Positions 34,625-44,179 of a stretch of DNA of 64,000 nucleotides are shown piece by piece. The stretch's first letter is position 1. Each line of letters opens with the position of its first letter. Below the pieces are notes generated by a model. That model searched no databases and had not been told where the DNA came from. It saw nothing but the letters and a program-made list of their open reading frames with translations. The stretch is taken from NCBI RefSeq assembly GCF_003815535.1, contig NZ_RPFZ01000001.1, forward strand, positions 2,728,001-2,792,000. The letters are read 5' to 3'. Source of the DNA: Aurantiacibacter spongiae. GTDB lineage: Bacteria > Pseudomonadota > Alphaproteobacteria > Sphingomonadales > Sphingomonadaceae. A program made the translations under genes and the position numbers.

Positions 34625-35425
34625 CTAGAAGAGCGCTAGTTCATCGAGGCCATATCGAGCCATCGTCTTGGCAAAGCAGGGGCGACTGTCAGGCTGGGCG
34701 GTGAACACGGCGCGGTCCGCGCGTGATCGCGAGAAGGGTTGTCCGCGGGTCAGGTGGGCTATGCGGCGAGCGATGCCATTGGCCCCATCGACCAATCTTA
34801 CGTGATCTCCGAAAACCTGCTGCAATTCGTCTCGCAACAAGGGGAAATGCGTGCAAGCCAGAACCACGGTGTCGATTACGTCGCCGAATTGTCGATCGCG
34901 CAATCCGGCAATTGCATCGCCGATGACCGCAAGATCGACCTTTTCACCCCGCATTTTCGCTTCGGCGGCATGGACAAGCTCGGGCGCCGGAAAGCGTATA
35001 AGTTTTCTGTCCGCCGCGAATTGGGCTTCGAGGTCGTTGACGTATTTCTGCCGGATCGTCGCCGCGGTGCCGAGCAAGCCGATCACGCCCGTTTCGGTCA
35101 TCGCCGCGGCGGGCTTGATCGCGGGCACGGTGCCGACGATGGGAATTTCGAGCACGTCCCGCACCATTCCCAGCGCAATGGTGCTGGCGGTATTGCAGGC
35201 GATGCAGACGAGGCGCGGGGCATAGCGCTCGCTCATCCGCCCGAGCAATCCGGCAACCCGGGCCGCGATTTCCGCCTCGGTCTTCTCGCCATAAGGGAGG
35301 CCGGCGGTATCGGCCGCGTAGATCACCGGCGCTTCAGGTAGAATTTCGCGCAGGGCGTGCAGCACCGTGAGGCCGCCCAGTCCCGAGTCGAACAACAGGA
35401 TTGGCGAACTGGGGTGGACTTGCAA
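34625..35425 (-). CDS. murI: Glutamate racemase
   Basis: 266 residues. It makes D-glutamate for peptidoglycan. Both catalytic cysteines are in their motifs: IACNTAST (about 75) and LACTHFPLLRDE (about 189). FDSGLGGLTVL near the N-terminus and the YGEKT block are also present. The ATG at 35425 begins MQVHPSSPILLFDSG. It is divergent from plsY across 113 bases. Confidence 0.94.
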   Translation of the reverse strand: MQVHPSSPILLFDSGLGGLTVLHALREILPEAPVIYAADTAGLPYGEKTEAEIAARVAGLLGRMSERYAPRLVCIACNTASTIALGMVRDVLEIPIVGTVPAIKPAAAMTETGVIGLLGTAATIRQKYVNDLEAQFAADRKLIRFPAPELVHAAEAKMRGEKVDLAVIGDAIAGLRDRQFGDVIDTVVLACTHFPLLRDELQQVFGDHVRLVDGANGIARRIAHLTRGQPFSRSRADRAVFTAQPDSRPCFAKTMARYGLDELALF

Positions 35426-35538
35426 GACGAACTCCGCTCCTCCGGGCGCTTTCGATAGCCCTTCGTGATGATCGGTCGCGGCCCTTGGCGGAAAAACTCG
35501 CCTTCGACAAGCATCGGGCGAACGGTTAGGGAGCGCGG

Positions 35539-36150
35539 GTGGACCAGATTCTCGCCCTTTTCATCGGTTATCTGTTCGGTTCGATCCCTTTTGGCCTGCT
35601 GATCGCCAGGCTGGCGGGGAAGGGTGACATTCGAACGATCGGCAGCGGCAATATCGGCGCCACGAACGTGCTGCGCACAGGTAGCAAGTGGCTTGCGGCG
35701 GCGACGCTGCTGCTCGATCTGGCCAAGGGTCTGGCACCTGTCCTGCTTGCGAAGGCGATGTTCGATCAGCCCACCGACCTCCCGCAGGCCGCGTGGGGCC
35801 CGGCGCCGCTTGCGGCCCTGGGTGCGGTGCTGGGTCACTGCTTCCCCGTGTGGCTAGGCTTTCGTGGGGGAAAGGGTGTTGCGACCAATGCCGGCGTCGC
35901 GTTCGGTCTGTCGTGGCCGATCGGGTTGATTTACGCTGCGGTATGGCTGTTGATGCTTGCCCTGGTTCGGATCAGCTCCCTTGCCGGAATGTGCGCGGTG
36001 GTCGCCGCCGCGGTTGCCGCCTGGCTGTTCGGCAATGTGCAATACGTGCCGGTCCTGATCGTCATCGCCATCCTCGTTATCTGGCTGCACAGGGCAAATA
36101 TCGGGCGACTTTCGCGCGGCGAGGAACCAAAGGTCGGCGGGGGAAGGTGA
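35539..36150 (+). CDS. plsY: Acyl-phosphate glycerol-3-phosphate acyltransferase
   Basis: 203 residues, integral membrane protein with about five helices. It transfers acyl chains from acyl phosphate to glycerol 3-phosphate, the first acylation in phospholipid synthesis. Conserved PlsY loops are visible: GSIPFGLLIARL, GSGNIGATNVLRTGSKW, and GHCFPVWLGFRGGKGVATNAG. It starts at GTG 35539. Its stop overlaps the dprA start as GTGA. Confidence 0.95.
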   Translation: MDQILALFIGYLFGSIPFGLLIARLAGKGDIRTIGSGNIGATNVLRTGSKWLAAATLLLDLAKGLAPVLLAKAMFDQPTDLPQAAWGPAPLAALGAVLGHCFPVWLGFRGGKGVATNAGVAFGLSWPIGLIYAAVWLLMLALVRISSLAGMCAVVAAAVAAWLFGNVQYVPVLIVIAILVIWLHRANIGRLSRGEEPKVGGGR

Positions 36151-37265
36151 CCGCTTCCGCGTTGACCCAGGACGAGGCTTTCGCCCGCATCCGCCTGTTA
36201 CGCTCGGCCAATATCGGGCCGGTCAGCTATGCCCAGCTACTCGCCCGGTTCGGCAATGCACAAGCGGCCGTGGAGGCACTTCCCGACCTCGCCAGCCGCG
36301 GCGCGCGGCGGGATTACACGCCTGCCCGGAGGGACCGCGTCGAGGCGGAAATAGCCGCCGCGCGGCGGGCGGGCGCGCGTTATGTCTTTCACGATTCACC
36401 CGATTATCCCGCGAACCTCGCAGACATCGAAGGCGCCCCGCCGATCCTGACCGTGCGCGGCGACCTGTCGCTGGCGTCGCGCCCGTGCGTAGCGATGGTC
36501 GGTGCACGCAACGCATCTGCCGCCGCAGTGAAACTGGCGCGCGACTTCGCGCAAGGACTATCGGCACAGGGGTTCGTGGTCGTGTCCGGGCTGGCCCGCG
36601 GAATCGATGGTGCCGCGCACGAGGGCTCGATGCCCGCGACCATCGGGGTCATCGCCAGTGGCATCGACGTCGCCTATCCCCATCAGCACGCAGACCTGCA
36701 GGAGCGCATCGCCGCCGATGCGCTGCTCGTTGCCGAGGAAGCGCCGGGAACGCAGCCGCGCGGCCAGCACTTCCCCAAGCGTAACCGGATCATCGCGGGT
36801 CTTTCGCTTGGCACCCTGGTCGTGGAGGCGGCGCTCAGGTCCGGCTCGCTCATCACCGCTCGGCTTGCCGGCGAGATGGGGCGGGAGGTGATGGCGATAC
36901 CCGGCAGCCCGCTGGAAGCGCGCAGTCAGGGTTGCAACCAGCTGATCCGGGATGGCGCGGTGCTGGTGCAGTCGCCGGACGACGTGACCGAACTCCTATC
37001 CGGTTTCGACGGAACCCCCCGTTCCACCTTCCGCGAGACAGGAACCACCTTCGATCATCACCAGACATTCGAGGATACCGACAGCTTCGCGACATCCGAT
37101 CCCGGCTCCATCGCCGGTCTGCTTACCCGCGCCCCGGTTGCGGTCGACGAGATCATTCGCCAGTCGGGTTCGAGCGCGGGGGCCGTACAGATGGCACTCC
37201 TCGAGCTGGAGATAGCCGGCCGGCTGGAGCGGCACGCGGGCGGCAGGGTCAGCCTGTCCGGATAG
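36147..37265 (+). CDS. dprA: DNA-processing protein DprA
   Basis: 372 residues. DprA loads RecA onto incoming single-stranded DNA during transformation. An N-terminal helical domain (to about 90) precedes the Rossmann domain with MVGARNASAAA (near 117), VSGLARGIDGAAH (near 147) and FPKRNRIIAGLS (near 210). A C-terminal winged-helix domain (about 315-372) contains VDEIIRQSGSSAGAVQMALLELEIAGRL. The start is GTG 36147, overlapping the plsY stop (GTGA). topA follows after a 177-base gap, a common dprA-topA order. Confidence 0.94.
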   Translation: MTASALTQDEAFARIRLLRSANIGPVSYAQLLARFGNAQAAVEALPDLASRGARRDYTPARRDRVEAEIAAARRAGARYVFHDSPDYPANLADIEGAPPILTVRGDLSLASRPCVAMVGARNASAAAVKLARDFAQGLSAQGFVVVSGLARGIDGAAHEGSMPATIGVIASGIDVAYPHQHADLQERIAADALLVAEEAPGTQPRGQHFPKRNRIIAGLSLGTLVVEAALRSGSLITARLAGEMGREVMAIPGSPLEARSQGCNQLIRDGAVLVQSPDDVTELLSGFDGTPRSTFRETGTTFDHHQTFEDTDSFATSDPGSIAGLLTRAPVAVDEIIRQSGSSAGAVQMALLELEIAGRLERHAGGRVSLSG

Positions 37266-37442
37266 TCCTTGCGAAGCATATCGTCGAGCGAGGCCCTTCA
37301 GGGCGACCGGGCCGGCCATGCCGTTAAAAAATACCAGACAGCGGGGTTCGCATTGTGATCGCCGCAAAGCCGCTTGACGCCGCTACGAAACCGCAACCAC
37401 CCTCGCGCGTATGTACACGCGTAAGGATCGCCACACCCCATC

Positions 37443-40070
37443 ATGCAGCTAGTCATCGTAGAATCGCCGGCAAAGGCGAAGACCATCGAGAAGTACCTGG
37501 GCAAGGACTACAAGGTTCTCGCGTCCTACGGGCACGTCCGCGACCTGCCGCCCAAGGACGGCAGCGTACGACCGGACGAGGGTTTCGCCATGGACTGGGA
37601 AGTCTATGCGGACAAACGCAACCGCGATCAGGTCAAGGCCATCGCGGATGCGGCGAAGAAGTCCGACCGCCTCATCCTCGCCACCGACCCCGACCGGGAA
37701 GGGGAGGCGATCAGCTGGCACGTCCTCGAATTGCTGAAGAAGCGCAAGGCGCTGCCTTCCGATGTCGAACGGGTGACCTTCAATGCCATCACCAAGGCCG
37801 CGGTCACGGACGCGATGAAGGCACCGCGCGAACTCGATACGGACCTGATCGACGCCTATCTCGCCCGCCGGGCGCTCGATTACCTGTTCGGCTTTACGCT
37901 TAGCCCGGTGTTGTGGCGCAAGCTGCCCGGCGCGAAATCTGCGGGCCGCGTGCAATCGGTCGCGCTTCGCCTGATCGTCGATCGCGAGCGTGAGATCGAG
38001 GCCTTTCGGGCGGACGAATACTGGTCGATCGTCGCCAGGATGGAACAGGGGGGCACCAGTTTCGACGCGCGCCTCGTGCGCTTCGATGGCGAAAAGCTCG
38101 AACGGCTCTCCATCGGTGACGAAGGAACCGCCGACCGCGCGAAGAAGGCGGTCGAGGATGCACGCTTCACCATCGAGCAGGTCGAGACTAAACCGCTCAA
38201 ACGCCATCCCTCGCCGCCGTTCACGACATCTACGTTGCAGCAGGAGGCAGCGCGCAAGCTGGGCTTTTCCTCCAGTCATACGATGCGGCTCGCGCAGTCG
38301 CTCTACGAGGCGGGCGCGATCACCTACATGCGTACCGACGGCGTGCAGATGGACGGCAGCGCGATCTCGGCCTGCCGCAAGGCCATAGCCGAACGGTATG
38401 ACGGGCATTATCTGCCCGAAAAGCCCCGGCACTACAGCTCGAAGGCGAAGAACGCACAGGAAGCGCACGAGGCGATCCGTCCGACCGAATTCTGGCGCGA
38501 TCGCGCCGGTTCTGGGGACGAGGCGAAACTGTACGACCTCGTCTTCAAGCGCGCGATGGCGAGCCAGATGGCGTCGGCTCGCCTGGAGCGTACCACCGTC
38601 ACACTGCGCGATCCCACCGGCAGACACGAGTTGCGGGCGACCGGACAGGTTGTGAAATTTCCGGGCTTCCTGGCCGTTTACGAGGAGGGTCGCGATTCGA
38701 AGTCGGACGACGAGGACGACGGTCTGCTTCCGGCCATGCGCGAAGGCGACAGCCCGGCGAAGAAGGCGGTCGAGGCGACCCAGCACTTCACCCAGCCGCC
38801 CCCTCGTTTTTCCGAGGCGAGCCTGGTCAAGCGGCTGGAGGAACTGGGAATCGGTCGCCCGTCGACCTACGCCAGCACCATCCAGACGCTTCGCGATCGC
38901 GAATATGTGCGAATGGAGCAGAAGCGCTTTTTCGCGGAGGATTCAGGTCGCCTGCTGACCGCCTTCCTCGAACGCTTTTTCGAGCGCTATGTCGCTTACG
39001 AATTCACCTCCGGCATGGAGGACGAGCTGGACGAGGTTTCCGGCGGCCGCGCCGAATACAAGGCGCTGCTGGAAACCTTCTGGCGCGACTTCAAGCCCAA
39101 GAGCGACGAGGTGATGGAGCGCCAGCCTTCCGAAGTGACGGAGGTGCTTGATACATTCCTCGAGGATTACCTTTTTCCCCCCCGCGCTGACGGCCACGAT
39201 CCGCGCTGGTGCCCGCTATGCGCCGAGCAGAACCGGACGGGAGGCGAACTGCACCTGCGCGGTGGACGCTATGGCGCGTTCATCGGATGCGTGAACTACC
39301 CCGAGTGCACCTTCCGCCGCAAATTCGGTCAGCCCGGCGAAGGTGACGGGTCGGACGATACGGTGATGGGCGAAGATCCCGACACCGGCCTGCCAGTTGA
39401 ACGCAAGACGGGGCGCTTCGGCCCCTACGTCCAACTTGGCGAGGGGAAGGAAGCGAAGCGGGCGAGCATCCCCAGGGATATCGACGATTTTGATCTGGAA
39501 TGGGCGCTGAAACTGCTCGCTCTGCCCCGTATCGTCGGCCAGCATCCCGAGACGGGCAAGGATATCGAGGCGAGTATCGGGCGCTACGGGCCTTATCTTC
39601 GCCACGACGGGAAATATGCGAAGCTGCAAAGCACGCGCGACGTGTTCGAAACCGGGATGAACGCCGCGGTGAGCCTGCTAGCGGAGGCCGCCCAGCGCAA
39701 GGGCGGGGGGCGGCAGAAGGCCGAACCGATAAAGACGCTTGGCAAGCATCCGACGAGCGAGGGCGAGATGAAGGTCATGCCCGGACGTTACGGCCCCTAC
39801 GTCACCGACGGTACGACCAATGCGACAATCCCCAAGGACACGAAGCCCGAAGACTTGACCGAGGAGCAGGCGGTCGACCTCATCAACGCGCGCGCCGCGA
39901 AAGGGCCGACCAAGAAGAAGACCCGAAAGAAGGCCGCTCCAAAAAAGGCTAATGCGAAGAAGGCTACTGCGAAGAAGGCTACCGCGAAGAAGGCTGCCGC
40001 CAAGAGGGCACCGGCGAAGAAGAAGAAGGCCTCCGCCGCCAAAGAGGCTACGGAAAAGAAAGCGGAATGA
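37443..40070 (+). CDS. topA: DNA topoisomerase I
   Basis: 875 residues. It relaxes negatively supercoiled DNA. The Toprim domain starts at MQLVIVESPAKAKTIEKYLG and has the ATDPDREGEAI block near 80. The catalytic tyrosine is Tyr295 in ITYMRTDGVQM. After the core there is one C4-type zinc ribbon (CPLC...CVNYPEC, about 590-622) and then topoisomerase C-terminal repeats (GPYVQLGEG, GRYGPYLRHDG, GRYGPYVTDG). The last 50 residues are a Lys/Ala-rich tail encoded by a 15-base tandem repeat and probably bind DNA non-specifically. ATG 37443 fits the family start. Confidence 0.97.
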   Translation: MQLVIVESPAKAKTIEKYLGKDYKVLASYGHVRDLPPKDGSVRPDEGFAMDWEVYADKRNRDQVKAIADAAKKSDRLILATDPDREGEAISWHVLELLKKRKALPSDVERVTFNAITKAAVTDAMKAPRELDTDLIDAYLARRALDYLFGFTLSPVLWRKLPGAKSAGRVQSVALRLIVDREREIEAFRADEYWSIVARMEQGGTSFDARLVRFDGEKLERLSIGDEGTADRAKKAVEDARFTIEQVETKPLKRHPSPPFTTSTLQQEAARKLGFSSSHTMRLAQSLYEAGAITYMRTDGVQMDGSAISACRKAIAERYDGHYLPEKPRHYSSKAKNAQEAHEAIRPTEFWRDRAGSGDEAKLYDLVFKRAMASQMASARLERTTVTLRDPTGRHELRATGQVVKFPGFLAVYEEGRDSKSDDEDDGLLPAMREGDSPAKKAVEATQHFTQPPPRFSEASLVKRLEELGIGRPSTYASTIQTLRDREYVRMEQKRFFAEDSGRLLTAFLERFFERYVAYEFTSGMEDELDEVSGGRAEYKALLETFWRDFKPKSDEVMERQPSEVTEVLDTFLEDYLFPPRADGHDPRWCPLCAEQNRTGGELHLRGGRYGAFIGCVNYPECTFRRKFGQPGEGDGSDDTVMGEDPDTGLPVERKTGRFGPYVQLGEGKEAKRASIPRDIDDFDLEWALKLLALPRIVGQHPETGKDIEASIGRYGPYLRHDGKYAKLQSTRDVFETGMNAAVSLLAEAAQRKGGGRQKAEPIKTLGKHPTSEGEMKVMPGRYGPYVTDGTTNATIPKDTKPEDLTEEQAVDLINARAAKGPTKKKTRKKAAPKKANAKKATAKKATAKKAAAKRAPAKKKKASAAKEATEKKAE
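39954..40013 (+). repeat. 15-bp tandem repeat in the topA tail
   Basis: Four consecutive 15-base units related to GCGAAGAAGGCTACC encode A-K-K-A-T type pentapeptides in the lysine-rich C-terminus of TopA. The copy number probably varies between strains. Confidence 0.8.
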
Positions 40071-40119
40071 CGGCTGGCAGATTGCTTGAAGCCTCGGTCC
40101 GCCGCACCACATAGCCCGA

Positions 40120-41538
40120 ATGCTGCAAGCGCGAACAGGTGCCCTCGGGATCAATCAGCCACTCCCGGTGGACGAAGCGGACGAGCAGGACGGGATCCCG
40201 CGACCCCGGCGTTACTGGTCTATCGCCGCGATCAGTTTCGGTACCGCCTTGCTGGTGATCGACGGAGCCATCGCCAACGTCGCGCTGCCTACGATCGCCC
40301 GCGATCTCGACGTTTCGAACGGTGTCGTCACCAATGTCGTGACCGTCTATCAGCTCGTTCTCGTAATGGTGTTGCTGCCCTTTTCGAGCTTCGGCGACAA
40401 GATCGGTCATCGTCGCCTGTATCAATGGGGACAGATGGTGTTCATGGCCGCGAGCGCGGCCTGCCTGCTGGCGAATACCTTTGCCGTGCTGATGGTGCTG
40501 CGTGCCCTGCAGGCCCTTGGTGCGGGAATGGCCCTGAGTGTTTCGGCCGCCATGCTGCGGCAGACCTATCCGGCGAGGAGCCTGGGCACGGGCATGGGGA
40601 TCAATTCCGTAATCGTCGCCAGCTCCGCGGCCATAGCGCCGACGCTCGGAGGCTACATCGTCGGCCACCTCGCCTGGCAATGGGTATTCGTGGCTGCGGC
40701 CCCGCTGGCGATCGTATCGCTGTTGCTTGGCCGCTCCTTGCCCGATCCGGTACCGCAGCGAGACAAGCCCTCGGAAGTGGTGAGCGGAGTGTGGAGCGCG
40801 GCCTCCATGCTGTTCCTCATCGGCGGTATTCAACTGGCAACGCATGACAATTTCGCCATGGGCCTTGCCATCTTCGTTGGCGGCGTGGTTTCCATGATCC
40901 TTCTCGTCCGCCGGGAACGCTCGCGCACCGCACCCGTCGTTCCCGTCGACCTGCTGGCGAAACCGGTCCTGGGATTGTCGGCGCTGGCGGCGGTTGCCAG
41001 CTTCATTGCATCGGCCGCCCTTATGCTTTCGCTTCCTTTCCGGCTGGAGGAAGTCTTCGGTTTCGCGCCGCAGAAGGTGGGTTTGCTGCTTCTTCCTTTC
41101 CCGTTGACGCTGCTTGTCGTCGCTCCTCTCGCCGGGTGGATGAGCGACCGGATTGCCGCTACCAAGCTTGGGGTTACGGGCATGGCCATCGCGATTGTAG
41201 GTCTTCTGCTGCTCGCTGTCATGCCGACCAGCGCGGGCGAGACGGGCATCGCCTGGCGCCTGGCGCTGGCGGCAATCGGGTTCGGCCTGTTCTTCGCTCC
41301 CAATTCCCGCCTGCTGATCGGACGGGCGCCCAAGGCCCGGGCGGCTGCCGCAGGCGGACTGCTGTCGACATCGCGACTGGTAGGGCAGGCGCTGGGCGCG
41401 GTGGTTCTGGGAATCCTGCTCGCCGGCGGTCTCGGCACCGGCCCGGCCCCGCTCTACGTTGCCTGTGCGCTTGCGGTGGTAGCGGCGGCATGCAGTCTGG
41501 CGCGCTTCGCCCAACGCGACAATCCGGCCAACGCCTGA
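40120..41538 (+). CDS. MFS transporter, DHA2-like drug or metabolite exporter
   Basis: 472 residues with about 13-14 hydrophobic segments, the size of the 14-helix DHA2 group. Motif C-like and loop motifs are visible: IDGAIANVALPTIARDL near the first helix (as in EmrB/QacA relatives), FGDKIGHRRLYQWG in the 2-3 loop (motif A), and LGGYIVGHLAWQWVF around helix 5 (antiporter motif C region). The substrate cannot be predicted. The ATG at 40120 is 49 bases after topA, with which it may share a transcript. It converges on era with a four-base gap. Confidence 0.88.
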   Translation: MLQARTGALGINQPLPVDEADEQDGIPRPRRYWSIAAISFGTALLVIDGAIANVALPTIARDLDVSNGVVTNVVTVYQLVLVMVLLPFSSFGDKIGHRRLYQWGQMVFMAASAACLLANTFAVLMVLRALQALGAGMALSVSAAMLRQTYPARSLGTGMGINSVIVASSAAIAPTLGGYIVGHLAWQWVFVAAAPLAIVSLLLGRSLPDPVPQRDKPSEVVSGVWSAASMLFLIGGIQLATHDNFAMGLAIFVGGVVSMILLVRRERSRTAPVVPVDLLAKPVLGLSALAAVASFIASAALMLSLPFRLEEVFGFAPQKVGLLLLPFPLTLLVVAPLAGWMSDRIAATKLGVTGMAIAIVGLLLLAVMPTSAGETGIAWRLALAAIGFGLFFAPNSRLLIGRAPKARAAAAGGLLSTSRLVGQALGAVVLGILLAGGLGTGPAPLYVACALAVVAAACSLARFAQRDNPANA

Positions 41539-41542
41539 TTCC

Positions 41543-42448
41543 TCAGCGCACCCAGTCCAGCCCGATCTCTTCGTAGATTTCTCGGCTCTCGGCCCAGTTC
41601 TCGTCCACCTTGACGTGGAGGAACAGGTGAACCTTCTGCCCTAGCATGTCCGACAGTTCCTTGCGCGCCGCCTCGCCAATCTCCTTTATGCGCCGCCCGT
41701 TCTTGCCCAGCACGATGGGCTTCTGACTGGCCCGCGCGATGACGATCTGCTGCCGTATCTCGACACTGCCGTCCTCGCGCTGTTCGTAGCTTTCGGGACG
41801 CACGGCGGCGTCGTAGGGCAGCTCTTCATGCAGTTGGCGATAGACCTGTTCGCGCGTAACTTCGCTCGCGAGCAGGCGTTCGCTAGCGTCGGACACCTGA
41901 TCCTCGGGATAGTGCCACGGGCCTTCGGGCATGAGCGCGGAGAGGGCGGTCTTCAGTTCGGGGACGCCATCACCGGTCAGTGCCGAGACGAAGAACACCT
42001 CTGCGAAATCGACCGCCTGGCCAAGCTCCTGCGCCAGTTCGAGTAGCGGTTCCTTCTTGCTGACGTCGACCTTGTTCAGAACCAGGATCTTGCGCTCCGA
42101 GCGGTGCTTCAACTGGTCGAGAAGCGGCATCAGTTCGTGCCGCCGCTGCTTCACCGGATCGACGACCAGCAGCACTGCGTCCGCCGCCACGGCGCCTTCC
42201 CACGCTGCGCTCACCATTGCCCGGTCGAGCCTTCGGCGCGGAGCGAAGATGCCGGGGGTGTCGACCAGGATCATCTGCGTCTCGCTCTCAAGCGCGATGC
42301 CCAGCAAGCGCGCGCGCGTGGTCTGGGCCTTTGCGCTGGTGATCGCGACCTTCTGCCCGACGAGCTGGTTGACCAGCGTCGACTTGCCCGCATTCGGCGC
42401 ACCGATGACGGCGACGACGCCGCACCGTGTCTGGTCCGTTCCGCTCAC
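41543..42448 (-). CDS. era: GTPase Era
   Basis: 301 residues. It assists 16S rRNA 3'-end folding and 30S assembly. GTPase motifs: G1 GAPNAGKST (about 16-24), G3 DTPGIF and G4 NKVD. A C-terminal KH domain contains VLGKNGRRIKEIGEAARKEL. The start GTG 42448 overlaps the rnc stop as GTGA, giving a coupled rnc-era pair; the frame is open further upstream, but that is antisense-free leader within rnc. Confidence 0.96.
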   Translation of the reverse strand: MSGTDQTRCGVVAVIGAPNAGKSTLVNQLVGQKVAITSAKAQTTRARLLGIALESETQMILVDTPGIFAPRRRLDRAMVSAAWEGAVAADAVLLVVDPVKQRRHELMPLLDQLKHRSERKILVLNKVDVSKKEPLLELAQELGQAVDFAEVFFVSALTGDGVPELKTALSALMPEGPWHYPEDQVSDASERLLASEVTREQVYRQLHEELPYDAAVRPESYEQREDGSVEIRQQIVIARASQKPIVLGKNGRRIKEIGEAARKELSDMLGQKVHLFLHVKVDENWAESREIYEEIGLDWVR

Positions 42449-43116
42449 CCGTATTTCTCCATGAACAACCTGGCGGCCTCCGTTTCGGCTTCCTGCTTGC
42501 CGCCGGCGCTGGCCTCGACCTCGCCGACCTTTTGCACGCGGACCCGGACGGTGAACCGCCGCGCGTGGTCGGGACCGGACGTGCCCGTCACCTCGTATTC
42601 CGGCGGACGGCGCTGATTGCCCGCCGCCCATTCCTGCAAGGCGCTCTTGGGATGCTTCGAACGCCCCGTCTTGCCGGCAACCGCGTCCTTCCAGATCCGG
42701 CGGACGAGATCTCTGGTGGCATCAAAACCGGTTTCGAGGAAGTTCGCGCCCAGCAGCGATTCCATGATGTCGCCCAGCACGTTATCACTATCCGCCGCAC
42801 CGTCGTCGCGCGCCTGCTTGCCCATCCGGACATGCTCGGCCGCCCCGATCGCTCGAGCACGCGCGGCGCAGGTCTGACGACTGACGAGCGCGTTCAGGCG
42901 CTGGGCGAGCTGGCCTTCGGCGCTCTGGCTGCGGTCGTAGAGCCAGTCGGCGATGGACAGGCCGAGCACGCGGTCGCCGAGGAACTCGAGCCGCTCGTAA
43001 TCGCGCGGGTCGCCGGTGCTGCCGTGGGTCAGCGCTTCTTTCCAGAGCGCTGCATCGCGCACCGTGAAGCCGGCATTCTCCAGCCAGCTGCGCGTTTCGG
43101 AGGGCAGATCGCTCAA
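42445..43116 (-). CDS. rnc: Ribonuclease III
   Basis: 223 residues. It cuts double-stranded RNA in rRNA and mRNA processing. The catalytic signature is YERLEFLGDRVLGL (about 40-53), with downstream acidic residues in DNVLGDIMESLLGA. A C-terminal dsRNA-binding domain begins near 155 (HPKSALQEWAAG). The likely start is TTG 43116, which overlaps the lepB stop (TTGA) and gives MSDLPSETRSWLENAG; no ATG exists nearby. It is coupled to lepB upstream and era downstream. Confidence 0.93.
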   Translation of the reverse strand: MSDLPSETRSWLENAGFTVRDAALWKEALTHGSTGDPRDYERLEFLGDRVLGLSIADWLYDRSQSAEGQLAQRLNALVSRQTCAARARAIGAAEHVRMGKQARDDGAADSDNVLGDIMESLLGANFLETGFDATRDLVRRIWKDAVAGKTGRSKHPKSALQEWAAGNQRRPPEYEVTGTSGPDHARRFTVRVRVQKVGEVEASAGGKQEAETEAARLFMEKYG

Positions 43117-43967
43117 ATGCCGCGCCCGATGCGGCTCCACCTCGCGGCGGTGAACCAGGTCCAGGGGAGCAGCCATTCGGCACTGCCGTCGGTCGACCAG
43201 TACATGAAGCTGGCGCGCGCCACGAGGTTCTCCTGCGGGACCAGGCCGACCCAGCCGCCCGCGACGGAGGGGCGGCGACTGTCTTGCGAATTGTCGCGAT
43301 TGTCGCCCATCATGAACAGGTACCCGTCGGGCACGATGACGGGGGCGGTGTCGTCCACATCGCCATCGGGGACAAGATCGAGGATGTTGTGTTCGACCCC
43401 GTTGGGCAGCGTCTCGCGGAACTGGGGATAACGGCACGCATAGCCACCATTGGCGGCGGCCTCGACGAAGCGACCGGAGAAGCACCGTCCGTCCTCGCGC
43501 AGCGGCAGCACGAAATCCTCGACCCGCTCCATGCCGACGGGCTGATCGTTGATGTTGAGAACGCCGTTGATCATCTGCACCTTGTCGCCCGGCAGGCCGA
43601 TCACGCGCTTGATGTAGTCGGTGTGGTCGATGGGATGCTTGAAGATGACCACGTCGCCGCGTTCCGGGAGCGTGTTGAAGAGGCGGCCATCGCCCACGTC
43701 GATGTCCCCCGGCAGCGAGTAGCGCGAATAGCCGTAGGGCCACTTGGCGGCGAACAGGTAGTCGCCGACCAGCAGGCGGGGCATCATGCTTTCGCTGGGG
43801 ATGTTGAAGCTGGTGAACACGAAGGTCCGGAACAGCAGCACGACGATCACCAGCTTGGCGAGGAACCACAGGTAGCTCTTCCAGTCCTCGCCTTCCTGGC
43901 GTTCGGCGGGCGGGCCGGCCGGGCGCGCGGCGGGATCGTCGATCTCTCTGATGTTCGGGTCGGTCAT
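43113..43967 (-). CDS. lepB: Signal peptidase I
   Basis: 284 residues. It removes signal peptides from exported proteins at the inner membrane. One transmembrane helix (about 33-51, KSYLWFLAKLVIVVLLFRTF) precedes the nucleophile Ser in NIPSESMMPRLLVGDYLF. The general-base Lys lies in DYIKRVIGLPGD, and the GYLFMMGDNRDNSQDSR block follows. ATG 43967 (MTDPNIREIDD) is my choice; ATG 43973 adds two residues. Upstream lies the second copy of the TGTCACACC element. First gene of lepB-rnc-era. Confidence 0.95.
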   Translation of the reverse strand: MTDPNIREIDDPAARPAGPPAERQEGEDWKSYLWFLAKLVIVVLLFRTFVFTSFNIPSESMMPRLLVGDYLFAAKWPYGYSRYSLPGDIDVGDGRLFNTLPERGDVVIFKHPIDHTDYIKRVIGLPGDKVQMINGVLNINDQPVGMERVEDFVLPLREDGRCFSGRFVEAAANGGYACRYPQFRETLPNGVEHNILDLVPDGDVDDTAPVIVPDGYLFMMGDNRDNSQDSRRPSVAGGWVGLVPQENLVARASFMYWSTDGSAEWLLPWTWFTAARWSRIGRGI

Positions 43968-44029
43968 CGGCATCGGGTCATGTTGCCAGCGGGCGTGCGC
44001 GTCAAGCGCGACAATGGTGAAAGGGGCAA

Positions 44030-44065
44030 GGTGTGACAGGTGTGACAATGTCCTGACGCGAAACG
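44030..44065 (-). promoter_or_regulatory. CGTTTCGC-N10-(TGTCACACC)x2 element, copy 2
   Basis: On the reverse strand CGTTTCGC (44065-44058) is followed after ten bases by TGTCACACC twice (44047-44039, 44038-44030). It lies 62 bases before the lepB start and points towards lepB. Structure and spacing equal the copy at 27303-27338 upstream of the polyamine cluster. It also sits about 115 bases from the divergent pgi start. Confidence 0.55.
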
Positions 44066-44179
44066 GCCCGGCCGCGCGAAAGGTTGGCGGGCGGGGCGGA
44101 AAACGGCGGCGTTTGCGGGTTTTCATTCATGGTGCGAACGCCTAGCGAAGGGGTGTCACTGTAGGAAAGGATAGCAGCT

